NCBI GenBank assembly: GCA_022865305.1
Contig: JALHSP010000043.1
Span: 1 to 64,000, forward strand
DNA from: Bacteroidales bacterium
Lineage (GTDB): Bacteria; Bacteroidota; Bacteroidia; Bacteroidales; VadinHA17
DNA length: 64,000 nt
Direction of reading: 5' to 3'
A program made the translations under genes and the position numbers. A model generated the notes under the pieces. It saw only the letters and a program-made list of their open reading frames with translations, did not search any database and was not told where the DNA came from. The stretch's first letter is position 1; every line of letters starts with the position of its first letter. Positions 15,658 to 24,992 of the stretch are shown here, piece after piece.

Positions 15658-16893
15658 ATGGGGAAAGCACTTAAAGTTGGTATCCTCCGCGAGACGAAAA
15701 ATCCTCCCGACAGAAGGGTTCCTCTGACACCATTGCAGATTAAAGATCTCAGGGAATTATATCCTTTTGTGGAGTTTTATGTCCAGCCAGTCGATTACAG
15801 ATGCTACTCCAATGATGAATATGGAAACCTCAATATTAATCTTATTGAGGATCTGAGTGATTGTGACATCCTGATGGGTGTAAAAGAAGTGGACAAGAGT
15901 ACATTTATCCCGGGTAAAACCTACCTGTTTTTTGCCCATGTGACAAAAAAACAGCCATATAACCGTGCGATGTTCAGGGAAATGGCTGAAAAGAAAATCC
16001 GGCTCATCGATTATGAACACCTTACAACAGACAAGGGTGAGAGGATTGTTGCCTTTGGAAGATATGCGGGTATTGTCGGAGCCTATAACGGGTTGAGAGC
16101 CAAAGGAATATTAACAAATAAATATAAGCTTAAACCAGCTCATCAATGCCGGGACCTGAAAGAAATGTGGGACGGTCTGCGTGCCGTTGAGCTAATGTCT
16201 GGACTGAAGATCCTTGTTACAGGAGGCGGACATGTGGCAAATGGCGCTATGGAGACTTTAAACGTTTGCAATATAAGTCAGGTAAATCCTGATGATTTCC
16301 TGTCGCGTGAATATGATATGCCTGTATTTTGCCAGATAGGGCCGGAACATTATACAAAGCATAAAGTCAGGCAGCAGTTCAGCTTTAGTCATTTTACAAA
16401 GTATCCCGAAGAATATGAATCAACTTTTTCCCCATATACCAGGACCACAGATTTACTTATTACCGGTCATTACTGGGATCCCCGTTCTCCGGTTTTCTTC
16501 ACAAAGGATGATATGAAAAAGCCTGGATTCAGGATCTCTGTGGTTGCTGATATCAGTTGCGACGTTAATGGTCCAATACCTTCAACATTAAGAGCTTCAA
16601 CGATATCGGATCCTTTCTACGGGTACAATCCGTACCTGGAGACAGAAGAACCGGCATTTTCCAGGCCTGAAAACATTACTGTTATGTCTGTAGACAATCT
16701 CCCGGGTGAACTTCCCAGGGATGCCTCAACGGATTTTGGCAGGCAGCTGATGCAAAATGCGCTGCGTGATCTTTTTTCAGAAACCGAAAGCCCCATGATT
16801 GAAAGGGCAACCATTCTTAAAGATGGAAGACTTACTCCAACATTTAATTACCTAAATGATTATCTTTATGATGCGACCCCCCTGCCCCCCTAA
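15658..16893 (+). CDS. Saccharopine dehydrogenase-like (AlaDH/PNT family) enzyme
   Basis: NAD(P)-dependent oxidoreductase of the alanine dehydrogenase / pyridine nucleotide transhydrogenase fold, most like lysine-forming saccharopine dehydrogenase. The N-terminal domain begins KVGILRETKNPPDRRVPLTP, the hallmark of the family; LFFAHVTKKQPYNR and the nucleotide-binding stretch LKILVTGGGHVANGAMETL (about 181-199) follow. ADISCDVNGPIPST is also characteristic. In Bacteroidota such proteins are widespread with uncertain substrate. The last residues (ATPLPP) and the stop codon are encoded by an intergenic repeat starting at 16876, so the native C-terminus has probably been replaced. Confidence 0.8.
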   Translation: MGKALKVGILRETKNPPDRRVPLTPLQIKDLRELYPFVEFYVQPVDYRCYSNDEYGNLNINLIEDLSDCDILMGVKEVDKSTFIPGKTYLFFAHVTKKQPYNRAMFREMAEKKIRLIDYEHLTTDKGERIVAFGRYAGIVGAYNGLRAKGILTNKYKLKPAHQCRDLKEMWDGLRAVELMSGLKILVTGGGHVANGAMETLNVCNISQVNPDDFLSREYDMPVFCQIGPEHYTKHKVRQQFSFSHFTKYPEEYESTFSPYTRTTDLLITGHYWDPRSPVFFTKDDMKKPGFRISVVADISCDVNGPIPSTLRASTISDPFYGYNPYLETEEPAFSRPENITVMSVDNLPGELPRDASTDFGRQLMQNALRDLFSETESPMIERATILKDGRLTPTFNYLNDYLYDATPLPP

Positions 16894-16991
16894 AGGGGGG
16901 TTAATTCGGGGCAGTTATTAGCCCCCCTTCAGGGGGGATGGGGGGTTACCTCTCAGTGGTTCTCTGTGTCTTCTCCGGATTTTCTCTGTGC
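16876..16991. repeat. Composite repeat element without cargo
   Basis: Two G/C palindrome blocks in inverted orientation (16876-16902 and about 16920-16947) are separated by 17 bp (aattcggggcagttatt) and followed by a block running acctctcagtggttctctg to ttttctctgtg (16948-16991). The left block overlaps the end of the preceding gene. The reverse complement matches the two flanks of the DUF559 gene at 34019-34089 and 34650-34676, and the G/C part recurs at 63528-63622. Confidence 0.75.
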
Positions 16992-17040
16992 AACAAAATA
17001 ATATAACCTATTTTGTACCTTAATCTATATATTAATAATT

Positions 17041-20019
17041 ATGCGAAAAATTCTCTTATTACTTCTGTTAATTCTTCCATATCAGCTTTCCGCCCAGCAG
17101 GACAATGCCCCCGTCGTGGGTGTTAGTGATAAAAGGATTGAGATATACGGACTGAAAAATGCCCGTGTTGTTGTCGATTACCAGACAACTATTGAAAATA
17201 CTGATATACTTATTTCTGATGGAAGGATTGAAGCAATTGGTCCCGGATTGGCGTTCCCGAAAGGAACAATTATCTATGATCTTACAGGAAAAACTGTATA
17301 TCCATCATTTATTGATGTATATGCAGGCAACTTTGGTATTAAAACTCAGACAGGAGCTGCTGAATCCAATCCTTTTGCCGCGCTGATTCAGCAACCGCAA
17401 ACCGGCAGGCAATCTGCTCCATCAACACCAGAGCCAAGGATAGCTGACTACTGGAATGATGGAATAAATGCCTCATATAACGTATCTCAGGAATTTATTC
17501 CTGATGCCAGAACGGCTGGTGAATACAGGCAGATCGGCTTCGGAGCTGTTGTTACGTTTAAAGCCGACGGACTGGCACGGGGTACATCAGCCCTGGTAAC
17601 CACCGGCGACGGAAAAGCAAACAACCTGATGATCAAAAACAGGGCTTCATCAAATTACTCCTTTACCCGAGGTCGTTCACAGGACATCTATCCTCTGGCA
17701 CAATTTGGAATAATTGCACTCCTCAGGCAATTGTATTATGATGTTCAATGGTATGAACAACTGCCGCCGGGATATTTCCATGATGATGGTATTGAAGCAT
17801 TTATCTATAATGCCTCTCTTCCCCAGATATTTGAGGTCACGGATAAGATGCAGGTCATGCGTGCCGATAAGATCGGAAAGGAATTCAATATAAATTATAT
17901 AATCAAGGGAGCAGGTGATGAATACCAGGCTATCATTGATATAAAGAAAGCAGGCAATAAACTTATTATTCCGGTCAATTATCCTGAAGCACCGGATGTA
18001 AAGGATCCGTACGATGCAGCATCGGTTTCATATACAACTCTCAAACATTATGAAATGGCACCTGCAAACCTTTCGTATGTTTCGAAAGCAGGAATCCCTT
18101 TTGCCATTACTTCATCCGATCTCAGAAGACGTTCAGATTTCCTGACCAACCTGAGGAAAGCTGTAAAATATGGATTACCGGAAAATGAAGCCCTAAAAGC
18201 CCTGACTTATACTCCGGCGCTTATGATTGGTGCCTCTGATCTTGTTGGCGCAGTAAAAAAGAATATGATCGCTAATCTGCTGATCACCTCCGGGAGTATT
18301 TTTACCGACAACTGCATTATTTATGAGACCTGGGTACAGGGTGTTCCGTACAGGCTGGTTGACCTGAGGACAAAGGATATGCGCGGAACATACACTCTGA
18401 CTGTCGATACGGTTAAATACAAAATGACTCTTTCCGGCACTTTTGATAAACCTGCCATAAAGCTGATTTATGATTCGACTGAAGTAAGAGGCGCCACTTT
18501 TACGCAGGAGAAAGATCTTGTAAGTATTGCCTTTGAAAGGGCAAAAAGAAAATTCAGGCTGTCAGGCTATATAGTTGAAAAGAATCTGGAAGGTAAAGGC
18601 CAGCTCGACGATGGGAAATGGTTTAGCTGGAAAGCTGCATATGAAGGACCTTCTTCTGAAGAAACCAGACCTTCGAAGCCATCTGTAATTCCGGAGATTG
18701 GCAAAGTTATATATCCGTTCGCTGCTTATGGCTGGTCCGAACTGCCAAAGCAGGAAGATGTACTGTTTAAAAATGCAACAGTCTGGACCAATGAGAAGGA
18801 AGGCAAGCTACTTAATGCAGATGTCCTTGTGAAGTCAGGAAAGATATCAAAAGTAGGTAAAAACCTTTCAGCAGATGGCGCCAGGATAATTGATGCCACA
18901 GGAATGCACCTGACGTCTGGCATTATTGATGAACATTCCCATATTGCGATGGATGGCACCAATGAGACAGGTCAGGCAATAACATCAGAGGTGAGGGTCG
19001 GAGATGTTGTAGATCCGGAAAATCCGAGCATATATCGCCAGTTATCCGGTGGGGTTACAGCAGCTCATATCCTTCATGGTTCAGCCAATCCAATAGGAGG
19101 GCAGTCGGTACTTATCAAGCATCGCTGGGGACATTCAGCCGAGGAGCTGAAAATAGAAAACCAGGTCGGGTTTCTGAAACATGCTCTCGGTGAAAATGTA
19201 AAGCGTTCTTCAAACCGCTATCCAAATTCCCGGATGGGAGTCGATCAGATAATCCGCGATGCCTATCTAAGAGCTATTGACTATAATAATAAATGGAAAG
19301 CATGGAATTCTATGAAACCTGCTGACAGGATAGGTAAAGTACCTCCACGCCGTGACCTTGAGCTTGATCCTATTGTTGATGTCCTTGAAAAAAGAAGCTT
19401 TATAGAATGCCATACTTATGTGCAATCAGAAGGAACAATGATTATGAACCTGGCAAAGGACTTTGGTCTGAAGGTGAATTCACTTATCCACTTCAATGAA
19501 GGATACAAAGTCGCAGACCAGATCGCGGAAAATGGAGGTGGTGCATCCGTTTTTGCTGACTGGTGGGACTATAAATACGAAGTGTATGAAGGTATTACTT
19601 ATAATGCCGCTTTAATATTGAGCCAGGGAGTACTGACATGCCTCCATTCTGATGATGCGGAAATGGGACGAAGACTGAACCAGGAAGCCGGGAAAACTGT
19701 CAAATACGGAGGGGTGAGTGAAACAGAAGCACTCAAGCTGGTAACTCTTAATCCTGCAAAGCTGCTCCACCTTGATGACAGGATGGGGAGTATCAAACCG
19801 GGCAAAGACGCAGACCTGGTTCTCTGGACCGATCATCCTCTTTCCATTTATGCCCGTGCCAGCAAAACAATGGTTGACGGGACTATCTATTTTGATGAGG
19901 AGACTGATGCAAAAATGAAGGAACAGATCGACAGCGAACGTAACAGGATCATTGGCAATATCCTCAGAGAAACACCTCAGACAACACCTCCCTCATTACC
20001 TAATATTCCAAGACGATGA
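17041..20019 (+). CDS. Secreted double amidohydrolase-like protein
   Basis: A 992-residue secreted protein with two amidohydrolase-like halves. The signal peptide ends LSAQQ at about 20. The N-terminal half (about 30-430) has the composite beta-sandwich and barrel pattern but lacks the His-x-His metal motif: VYPSFIDVYAGNFG stands where it should be. A middle beta-rich segment (about 440-560) joins it to the C-terminal half, which is canonical: SGIIDEHSHIAMDG (H-x-H near 631-633), FIECHTYVQSEG, SLIHFNEG, TCLHSDDAE and the C-terminal LNPAKLLHLDDRMGSIKPGKDADLVLW. It resembles imidazolonepropionase-type hydrolases; the substrate is unknown, and exported members have been linked to peptides or cyclic amides. 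It overlaps the next gene by 4 bp. Confidence 0.83.
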   Translation: MRKILLLLLLILPYQLSAQQDNAPVVGVSDKRIEIYGLKNARVVVDYQTTIENTDILISDGRIEAIGPGLAFPKGTIIYDLTGKTVYPSFIDVYAGNFGIKTQTGAAESNPFAALIQQPQTGRQSAPSTPEPRIADYWNDGINASYNVSQEFIPDARTAGEYRQIGFGAVVTFKADGLARGTSALVTTGDGKANNLMIKNRASSNYSFTRGRSQDIYPLAQFGIIALLRQLYYDVQWYEQLPPGYFHDDGIEAFIYNASLPQIFEVTDKMQVMRADKIGKEFNINYIIKGAGDEYQAIIDIKKAGNKLIIPVNYPEAPDVKDPYDAASVSYTTLKHYEMAPANLSYVSKAGIPFAITSSDLRRRSDFLTNLRKAVKYGLPENEALKALTYTPALMIGASDLVGAVKKNMIANLLITSGSIFTDNCIIYETWVQGVPYRLVDLRTKDMRGTYTLTVDTVKYKMTLSGTFDKPAIKLIYDSTEVRGATFTQEKDLVSIAFERAKRKFRLSGYIVEKNLEGKGQLDDGKWFSWKAAYEGPSSEETRPSKPSVIPEIGKVIYPFAAYGWSELPKQEDVLFKNATVWTNEKEGKLLNADVLVKSGKISKVGKNLSADGARIIDATGMHLTSGIIDEHSHIAMDGTNETGQAITSEVRVGDVVDPENPSIYRQLSGGVTAAHILHGSANPIGGQSVLIKHRWGHSAEELKIENQVGFLKHALGENVKRSSNRYPNSRMGVDQIIRDAYLRAIDYNNKWKAWNSMKPADRIGKVPPRRDLELDPIVDVLEKRSFIECHTYVQSEGTMIMNLAKDFGLKVNSLIHFNEGYKVADQIAENGGGASVFADWWDYKYEVYEGITYNAALILSQGVLTCLHSDDAEMGRRLNQEAGKTVKYGGVSETEALKLVTLNPAKLLHLDDRMGSIKPGKDADLVLWTDHPLSIYARASKTMVDGTIYFDEETDAKMKEQIDSERNRIIGNILRETPQTTPPSLPNIPRR

Positions 20020-21347
20020 AAAATAAGATATTTATCATAATAATATTAATTTCAGCTTTCCTGCTGAAAGCTGAAGCGCAGAGCCCTGTAGTTGCTCCTG
20101 CTCAGAAGAAACCTGTAATACTTACCGGAGGAACCATTCATACCGGTACCGGGGAAATTATTGATAATGGCATCATCGCATTTTCGGGAGGCAAGATAAC
20201 TTTTGCTGGTAAAGCATCAGATTTTCAGGGTGACAGAACCAATGCTGAAGTGATTGATGTAGCCGGGAAACAGGTATATCCGGGACTGATTTTCCCCAAT
20301 ACCAGCCTGGGACTTGTAGAAATCAGCGGCGTTGATGTCACTGTTGATAACCGTGAAACAGGCGACCTGAATCCTAATGTAAGATCAATAGTTGCATATA
20401 ACACAGATTCACATGTTATTCCTGTTGTCAGGTCAAATGGAATTCTTATTGCCCAGGTTGTGCCGACAGGAACTCTGCTGCCAGGTACATCGAGCATCGT
20501 TCAGCTTGATGCATGGAACTGGAAAGATGCAATTTACAAAGCCGACAACGGCATTCAGATGGGATGGCCACGCAAATCAGCTCCAACCGGCAGAGGCGGT
20601 TTTAACATTGCCACGATATCCCCGGGAGCCGGAGAAAGCAATTATGATAAAAATGTTGAACAGCTGGAAAAGATTTTTACTGATGCTTTAGCTTATTCAG
20701 CAGTTGAAAAACCGAAAGATACAAATCTCCGGCTCGAAGCATTAAGAGGACTTTTTAACGGTACTAAAACATTATATGTAAGCGCTCCGGAACCGAAAGG
20801 GATTATTGCAGCAATATCTTTTGCAAAAAGGTACGGAGTGAAGAAAATTGTTCTTACCGGAGCTGATGAATCAGCATGGGCAGTAAAGGATTTCCTGAAA
20901 GAGAATAATATACCTGTCATACTTGCACATGTCCATGCCCTTCCTAAATATGAGCATAGCGATACCCGCCTTCCCTTTAAGCTTGCAGCGATGTTTCACA
21001 AAGAGGGGATCCTTGTCGGATTAACTTACTCCAATCAGGCCTATGGATATAATCTTCCATTTGTTGCCGGGCAAACTGTAGCTTATGGTCTGACAAAAGA
21101 GGAGGCATTGCAGACTATTACATTGAACAATGCAAAAATACTTGGCATTGATAATGTTACCGGCTCACTGGAAGCAGGAAAGGATGCAAATATTGTGGTT
21201 TCGACCGGAGATATTCTCGACATGATGACAAATAATATTGAATATGCTTTCATAACCGGACGAAACATCAGTCTGGATAATAAACATAAGCAGCTTTACA
21301 GGAGATTCCAGGCTAAATATGAAAATATGAAAGCAGATATGAAGTAA
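20016..21347 (+). CDS. Secreted amidohydrolase-like protein lacking metal motif
   Basis: A 443-residue partner of the preceding protein, with a signal peptide ending KAEAQ. It has the amidohydrolase N-terminal sandwich (VILTGGTIHTGTGEIIDNGIIAFSGGKI) and the typical C-terminal LTKEEALQTITLNNAKILGIDNVTGSLEAGKDANIVVS. Where active members have His-x-His after the GL(I/V) turn, this one reads YPGLIFPNTSLGLVEI, so the metal centre is probably not conserved. Translational overlap (ATGA) with the upstream gene suggests a stoichiometric pair, perhaps a heteromer in which this chain is structural or regulatory. Adjacent amidohydrolase pairs are common in Bacteroidota. Confidence 0.8.
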   Translation: MKNKIFIIIILISAFLLKAEAQSPVVAPAQKKPVILTGGTIHTGTGEIIDNGIIAFSGGKITFAGKASDFQGDRTNAEVIDVAGKQVYPGLIFPNTSLGLVEISGVDVTVDNRETGDLNPNVRSIVAYNTDSHVIPVVRSNGILIAQVVPTGTLLPGTSSIVQLDAWNWKDAIYKADNGIQMGWPRKSAPTGRGGFNIATISPGAGESNYDKNVEQLEKIFTDALAYSAVEKPKDTNLRLEALRGLFNGTKTLYVSAPEPKGIIAAISFAKRYGVKKIVLTGADESAWAVKDFLKENNIPVILAHVHALPKYEHSDTRLPFKLAAMFHKEGILVGLTYSNQAYGYNLPFVAGQTVAYGLTKEEALQTITLNNAKILGIDNVTGSLEAGKDANIVVSTGDILDMMTNNIEYAFITGRNISLDNKHKQLYRRFQAKYENMKADMK

Positions 21348-21360
21348 TAAATGTGTTTTA

Positions 21361-21420
21361 GTTCTGGATTACGAGTTTTGCGTTTCGCGTTTCGTGTTTC
21401 GTGTTCCGAGTATCTTTCGA
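21361..21420. repeat. Iterated cgtttcg-type spacer, left of four-helix-bundle gene
   Basis: Degenerate iterations of the word cgtttcg (cgtttcgcgtttcgtgtttc and neighbours) fill the space between the amidohydrolase and the four-helix-bundle gene. The opposite-strand word (cgaaacg) is found just after that gene and again at 23199-23228. Confidence 0.6.
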
Positions 21421-21443
21421 AGGAGGAATAAAGAGTAATAAAT

Positions 21444-21830
21444 ATGAATGTTAAACGATTTGAGGATTTGGAAATTTGGCAGGAAGCCAGGGAGTTATGC
21501 AAGGTAGTTTACGAAATTACCTCAGCCTATCCCTTTTGCAATGACTTTAAATTTCATGATCAGATGAGAGCATCTAGTGGTTCCTCTATGGATAACATAG
21601 CAGAAGGATTTGATAGGGGTGGCAATAAGGAATTCTATCAGTTTCTTTCAGTTTCAAGAGGTTCAACAGGGGAAGTCAGATCGCAGTCATATCGTGCATT
21701 TGATAATAAATATATCACTGTAGAGAAGTTTAACGAACTTCTTGAACGTACTGATAGCTTAAGTAGAAAGACATACAATTTGATGCTGCACCTTAAAAAC
21801 TCAGATATAAAAGGTCTCAAATACACTTAA
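21444..21830 (+). CDS. Four-helix-bundle protein (S23/IVP family)
   Basis: This 128-residue protein belongs to the four helix bundle family (TIGR02436), first known from intervening sequences in 23S rRNA genes. Typical motifs are RFEDLEIWQEARELCKVVY at the start, DQMRASSGSSMDNIAEGFDRGGNKEFYQFL in the middle and a final helix LSRKTYNLMLHLK. The biochemical role is not established. The gene is solitary and flanked by inverted copies of cgtttcg/cgaaacg-rich spacers, which together with the scattered occurrence of this family suggests that it moves as a unit. It is co-oriented with its neighbours but shows no functional link to them. Confidence 0.9.
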   Translation: MNVKRFEDLEIWQEARELCKVVYEITSAYPFCNDFKFHDQMRASSGSSMDNIAEGFDRGGNKEFYQFLSVSRGSTGEVRSQSYRAFDNKYITVEKFNELLERTDSLSRKTYNLMLHLKNSDIKGLKYT

Positions 21831-21872
21831 TTCGAAACGATAGACGCGAAACGATAAACTCGAAACAACAAA
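21831..21872. repeat. Iterated cgaaacg-type spacer, right of four-helix-bundle gene
   Basis: The words cgaaacgata, gacgcgaaacgata and aactcgaaac run in series directly after the stop codon. They are in inverted orientation relative to the left spacer at 21361-21420. Confidence 0.6.
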
Positions 21873-21977
21873 CAAATGACGCTATTGGCTACTTAATCTA
21901 TGCCAGAGCTCGATAACCAGTACCCATAAACAAGTGACTTTGGATTTTAATATCTTTACCCCGTATTATAAAAGCCA

Positions 21978-23123
21978 ATGAAGATTATCGTTCTGGGAAC
22001 CGCACATCCATATCGGGGAGGACTGGCATCATATAATGAGCGTCTTGCTCAGCAATTCACATACGAAGGGCATGATACTGAAATTCTGACTTTCACCCTT
22101 CAGTATCCTGGATTTTTTTTTCCGGGGAAAACACAATATACTGATGGTCCGGCACCAGAAGGAGTGAAGATAGTCAGGATGCTGAATTCCATTAATCCGG
22201 TTAACTGGATCAGAACAGGGTACAAGATTAAGAAAAAGAATCCCGATATCATATTAATTAAGTACTGGCATCCGTTCATGGCTCCATGCTTTGGAACAGT
22301 TGCCCGGATAGCAATAAGAAACAAGGCAGGTAAAACCAGAGTTATTTGTATTTTTGATAATGTCATCCCCCACGAGAGGAAACCTTTCGACCGGCTACTG
22401 ACGAAATATTTTACTCAGAGCATCGATGGTGCGGTGGTTATGTCGCGAAGTGTCGGTGATGATCTGAAAAGATTCCGGACAAATATCCCGGTTGCATTTA
22501 ATCCTCATCCCCTGTATGACAATTACGGTGACATTATTTCTCGTGAAGCAGCTTTAAAAAAACTCAAGCTTCCTGATGAGTATTCATACCTGCTTTTTTT
22601 CGGGTTTATCAGGGCATACAAGGGGCTTGACCTTCTCCTCGAGGCTTTCGGTGATAAGCGGCTTAGGAACAGGAAGCTGAAATTAATAGTTGCTGGCGAA
22701 TTTTATGAAAGTGATCAGCCTTACAGAGAGCTTATTAAAAAATTTAATATCGGTAATGATGTCATATTGTTTGACCGATTTATAAAAGAGGATGAGGTTG
22801 CTTTGTTTTTCAGCGTAGCCGACCTTGTTGTTCAGCCATACAGGAACGCCACACAGAGCGGTGTCACCCAGATAGCCTATCATTTCGAAAAGCCGATGCT
22901 GGTAACTGATGTCGGAGGATTAAGTGAGATTGTCCCAGACGGCAAATGCGGCTATGTCGTAAAACCCGAACCCGGACCCATTGCGGAAGCCATAACTGAT
23001 TTCTTCGATAATCACCGTAGTATCCGTTTTACAGAAGGAGTAAAACAGGAAAAAACCAAATTCACCTGGGATAAATTAACAGCTTCAATAACAGATGTAT
23101 ATGATAAAACGATTAAGAGATGA
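21978..23123 (+). CDS. GT4-family glycosyltransferase
   Basis: Retaining glycosyltransferase of the GT-B/GT4 type (381 residues), expected to add a sugar to lipopolysaccharide core, capsule or another surface glycan at the cytoplasmic face. The N-terminal domain begins MKIIVLGTAHPYRGGLASYNERLA, with the glycine-rich donor/acceptor loop. The C-terminal domain has LLFFGFIRAYKGLDLLLEAF and the E-x7-E-like region FEKPMLVTDVGGLSEIVPDG. There is no signal peptide. It heads a four-gene set with heptose kinase, nucleotidyltransferase and phosphatase, so a heptosyl- or manno-heptose-transfer role is plausible but not shown. Confidence 0.85.
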   Translation: MKIIVLGTAHPYRGGLASYNERLAQQFTYEGHDTEILTFTLQYPGFFFPGKTQYTDGPAPEGVKIVRMLNSINPVNWIRTGYKIKKKNPDIILIKYWHPFMAPCFGTVARIAIRNKAGKTRVICIFDNVIPHERKPFDRLLTKYFTQSIDGAVVMSRSVGDDLKRFRTNIPVAFNPHPLYDNYGDIISREAALKKLKLPDEYSYLLFFGFIRAYKGLDLLLEAFGDKRLRNRKLKLIVAGEFYESDQPYRELIKKFNIGNDVILFDRFIKEDEVALFFSVADLVVQPYRNATQSGVTQIAYHFEKPMLVTDVGGLSEIVPDGKCGYVVKPEPGPIAEAITDFFDNHRSIRFTEGVKQEKTKFTWDKLTASITDVYDKTIKR

Positions 23124-23135
23124 GTATGAGGGATC

Positions 23136-23228
23136 CGGCACGTAGCAACTGGCATGCGGCAACCGGCAACCGGCAATGCGGAATTCAGAATCCGAATTGA
23201 TAAACGCGAAACGATAAACGCGAAACGA
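23136..23228. repeat. Iterated-word spacer before hddA
   Basis: Two word families follow one another: ggcaaccggcaaccggcaa-type repeats (about 23136-23182) and gataaacgcgaaac repeats (23199-23228). The last copy runs into the ATG of the next gene. A related aaccagc/ggcaac spacer is at 24951-24983 before gmhB. Confidence 0.55.
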
Positions 23229-24271
23229 TGATATACAGAAGCAAAGCCCCTTTACGTCTCGGTCTGGCCGGAGGAGGCAGCGATGTCTCTCCTTATTCGG
23301 AGCTATACGGCGGAGCCGTCCTGAATGCTACAATTGATCAGTATGCATATTGTACAATTGAAGAAACATCTGCGGGCACGATAATTATCAATGCTGCAGA
23401 CCTGGATATTCGGAAAAGATATCCTTCTGCCCTTAATCTTCCGATTGATGGTCATCTCGATTTGCACAAAGGAGTGTATAACCGGATTGTCCGGAAATTC
23501 AGGATCACAAAACCTCTCTCATTTAAGATGACAACATATTGTGATGTTCCTCCGGGAAGCGGTTTAGGCACTTCATCAACGATGGTTGTTGCAATTCTTA
23601 AAGCGTTTGCTGAATGGCTTAATCTTCCTTTAGGCGATTATGATATGGCATACCTGGCATATCAGATTGAGCGTATCGACCTTGGGCTCAGCGGCGGGAA
23701 ACAGGATCAGTATGCAGCTACTTTCGGAGGTTTTAATTTTATCGAGTTTTCGAAAGATGAAAGAGTGATAGTGAATCCTCTCAGGATCAAACGCTGGGTA
23801 ATCGATGAACTCGAAGTATCCATGGTACTTTATTATACGGGGGCATCCAGGTCTTCCGATAAGATTATTAAAGAACAGCAGGAAAATACCAGGAAGGGGA
23901 AAAAGCAATCGGTTGAAGCAACACACAGGATAAAGCAAAATTCCTATATTATGAAAGAGCACTTGCTGAAAGGTGATATAATTCAATTTGCAAAAGCGCT
24001 GGGCAAAGACTGGGAAAATAAAAAGGGAATGGCATCATCCATCACCAATAAGCATATTGAAAAAATATATGAAGCTGCCATAAAATCAGGTGCTTACGGC
24101 GGGAAGGTCTCAGGTGCCGGAGGTGGCGGTTTTATGTTTTTTACAATTGATCCTGCTAAAAGACTGAATTTAATAAACTCCCTGAACCGGTTTAATGGTA
24201 AAGTACTTAACTTCCATTTCAGCGAAAACGGCTGCCATGGATGGAAAATAAATGAAGAATGGAAGCAATAA
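23228..24271 (+). CDS. hddA: GHMP kinase, heptose-7-phosphate kinase type (HddA-like)
   Basis: ATP-dependent GHMP-family kinase, most like D-glycero-alpha-D-manno-heptose 7-phosphate kinase, which makes the 1,7-bisphosphate for GDP-heptose synthesis. Motifs: [19 protein letters not shown] at the N-terminus, phosphate loop [13 protein letters not shown] (about 100-112), [16 protein letters not shown] and the C-terminal [13 protein letters not shown]. The 347 residues are a normal length. It overlaps the following nucleotidyltransferase gene by 13 bp. With hddC and gmhB it supplies activated heptose, probably for the surface glycan built by the upstream GT4 enzyme. Isomerase GmhA is not in the window. 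Confidence 0.88.
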   Translation: MIYRSKAPLRLGLAGGGSDVSPYSELYGGAVLNATIDQYAYCTIEETSAGTIIINAADLDIRKRYPSALNLPIDGHLDLHKGVYNRIVRKFRITKPLSFKMTTYCDVPPGSGLGTSSTMVVAILKAFAEWLNLPLGDYDMAYLAYQIERIDLGLSGGKQDQYAATFGGFNFIEFSKDERVIVNPLRIKRWVIDELEVSMVLYYTGASRSSDKIIKEQQENTRKGKKQSVEATHRIKQNSYIMKEHLLKGDIIQFAKALGKDWENKKGMASSITNKHIEKIYEAAIKSGAYGGKVSGAGGGGFMFFTIDPAKRLNLINSLNRFNGKVLNFHFSENGCHGWKINEEWKQ

Positions 24272-24951
24272 TCCTGGCTGGAGGAATGGGGACCCGTCTG
24301 CGTGAAGTTATTACTGATGTCCCCAAACCAATGGCTCCGGTCAATGGTAAACCGTTTCTTTATTATCTTTTTAAATGGATTAAACAATATCCGGTTGATA
24401 AACTGGTTCTTTCTGCCGGTTATAAATCAGAGAGAATTGTAGAGTATTTTGGGAATTCCATCTTTAATATTCCCCTGGAGTATGTAGTTGAGGGAAAACC
24501 TTTAGGTACAGGCGGAGCTGTAAAATATGCGCTTCAGAAAACAAAAGGCAGGAATATCCTTATTTTAAACGGTGATACTTATTTCCCGATTAACCTTAAT
24601 AAGTTTCTTTCATTTCATAATAAAAACAACAGTCTGTTTACCGTCGCCTTAAAACGGATGCGTGATTTTGACCGTTACGGAACTGTCGAGTGTACGGGAA
24701 ATAAAATACTGAAGTTCAATGAAAAGAGATTCTGTAAAGACGGATTAATAAACGGAGGTATATACCTGGTAAACAGGCAATTTATTGAATCCCGGAAGTT
24801 GCCTTCGGTATTTTCGCTGGAGAAAGAAATACTGGAGCAGGAAGCAGGAACTTCTTTATTAAAAGGTCTGGTTTTCGATGAACTGTTTATTGATATCGGC
24901 ATACCAGAGGATTACAACAGAGCAGAATTGATGATGAAAAACTACTATTAA
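24259..24951 (+). CDS. hddC: Sugar-1-phosphate guanylyltransferase (HddC-like)
   Basis: A 230-residue nucleotidyltransferase of the NTP_transferase family, expected to form GDP-D-glycero-alpha-D-manno-heptose from the 1-phosphate. The nucleotide-binding signature is [28 protein letters not shown] at the extreme N-terminus. [10 protein letters not shown] (about 81-90) and [10 protein letters not shown] (metal-binding Asp) follow, and [14 protein letters not shown] near the end is typical of heptose/mannose-type enzymes. The start lies inside the end of hddA (13-bp overlap), implying coupled translation. Specificity for GDP over other nucleotides is inferred from gene context. Confidence 0.85.
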   Translation: MEAIILAGGMGTRLREVITDVPKPMAPVNGKPFLYYLFKWIKQYPVDKLVLSAGYKSERIVEYFGNSIFNIPLEYVVEGKPLGTGGAVKYALQKTKGRNILILNGDTYFPINLNKFLSFHNKNNSLFTVALKRMRDFDRYGTVECTGNKILKFNEKRFCKDGLINGGIYLVNRQFIESRKLPSVFSLEKEILEQEAGTSLLKGLVFDELFIDIGIPEDYNRAELMMKNYY

Positions 24952-24992
24952 CCAGCAACAAGCAACCAGCACCCGGCAACTTGACTTGTAAA

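Noticed and set aside
24981-24992. TTG as start of gmhB
   Set aside because: It adds only four residues that lie in a repetitive spacer; the ATG at 24993 fits the family N-terminus.
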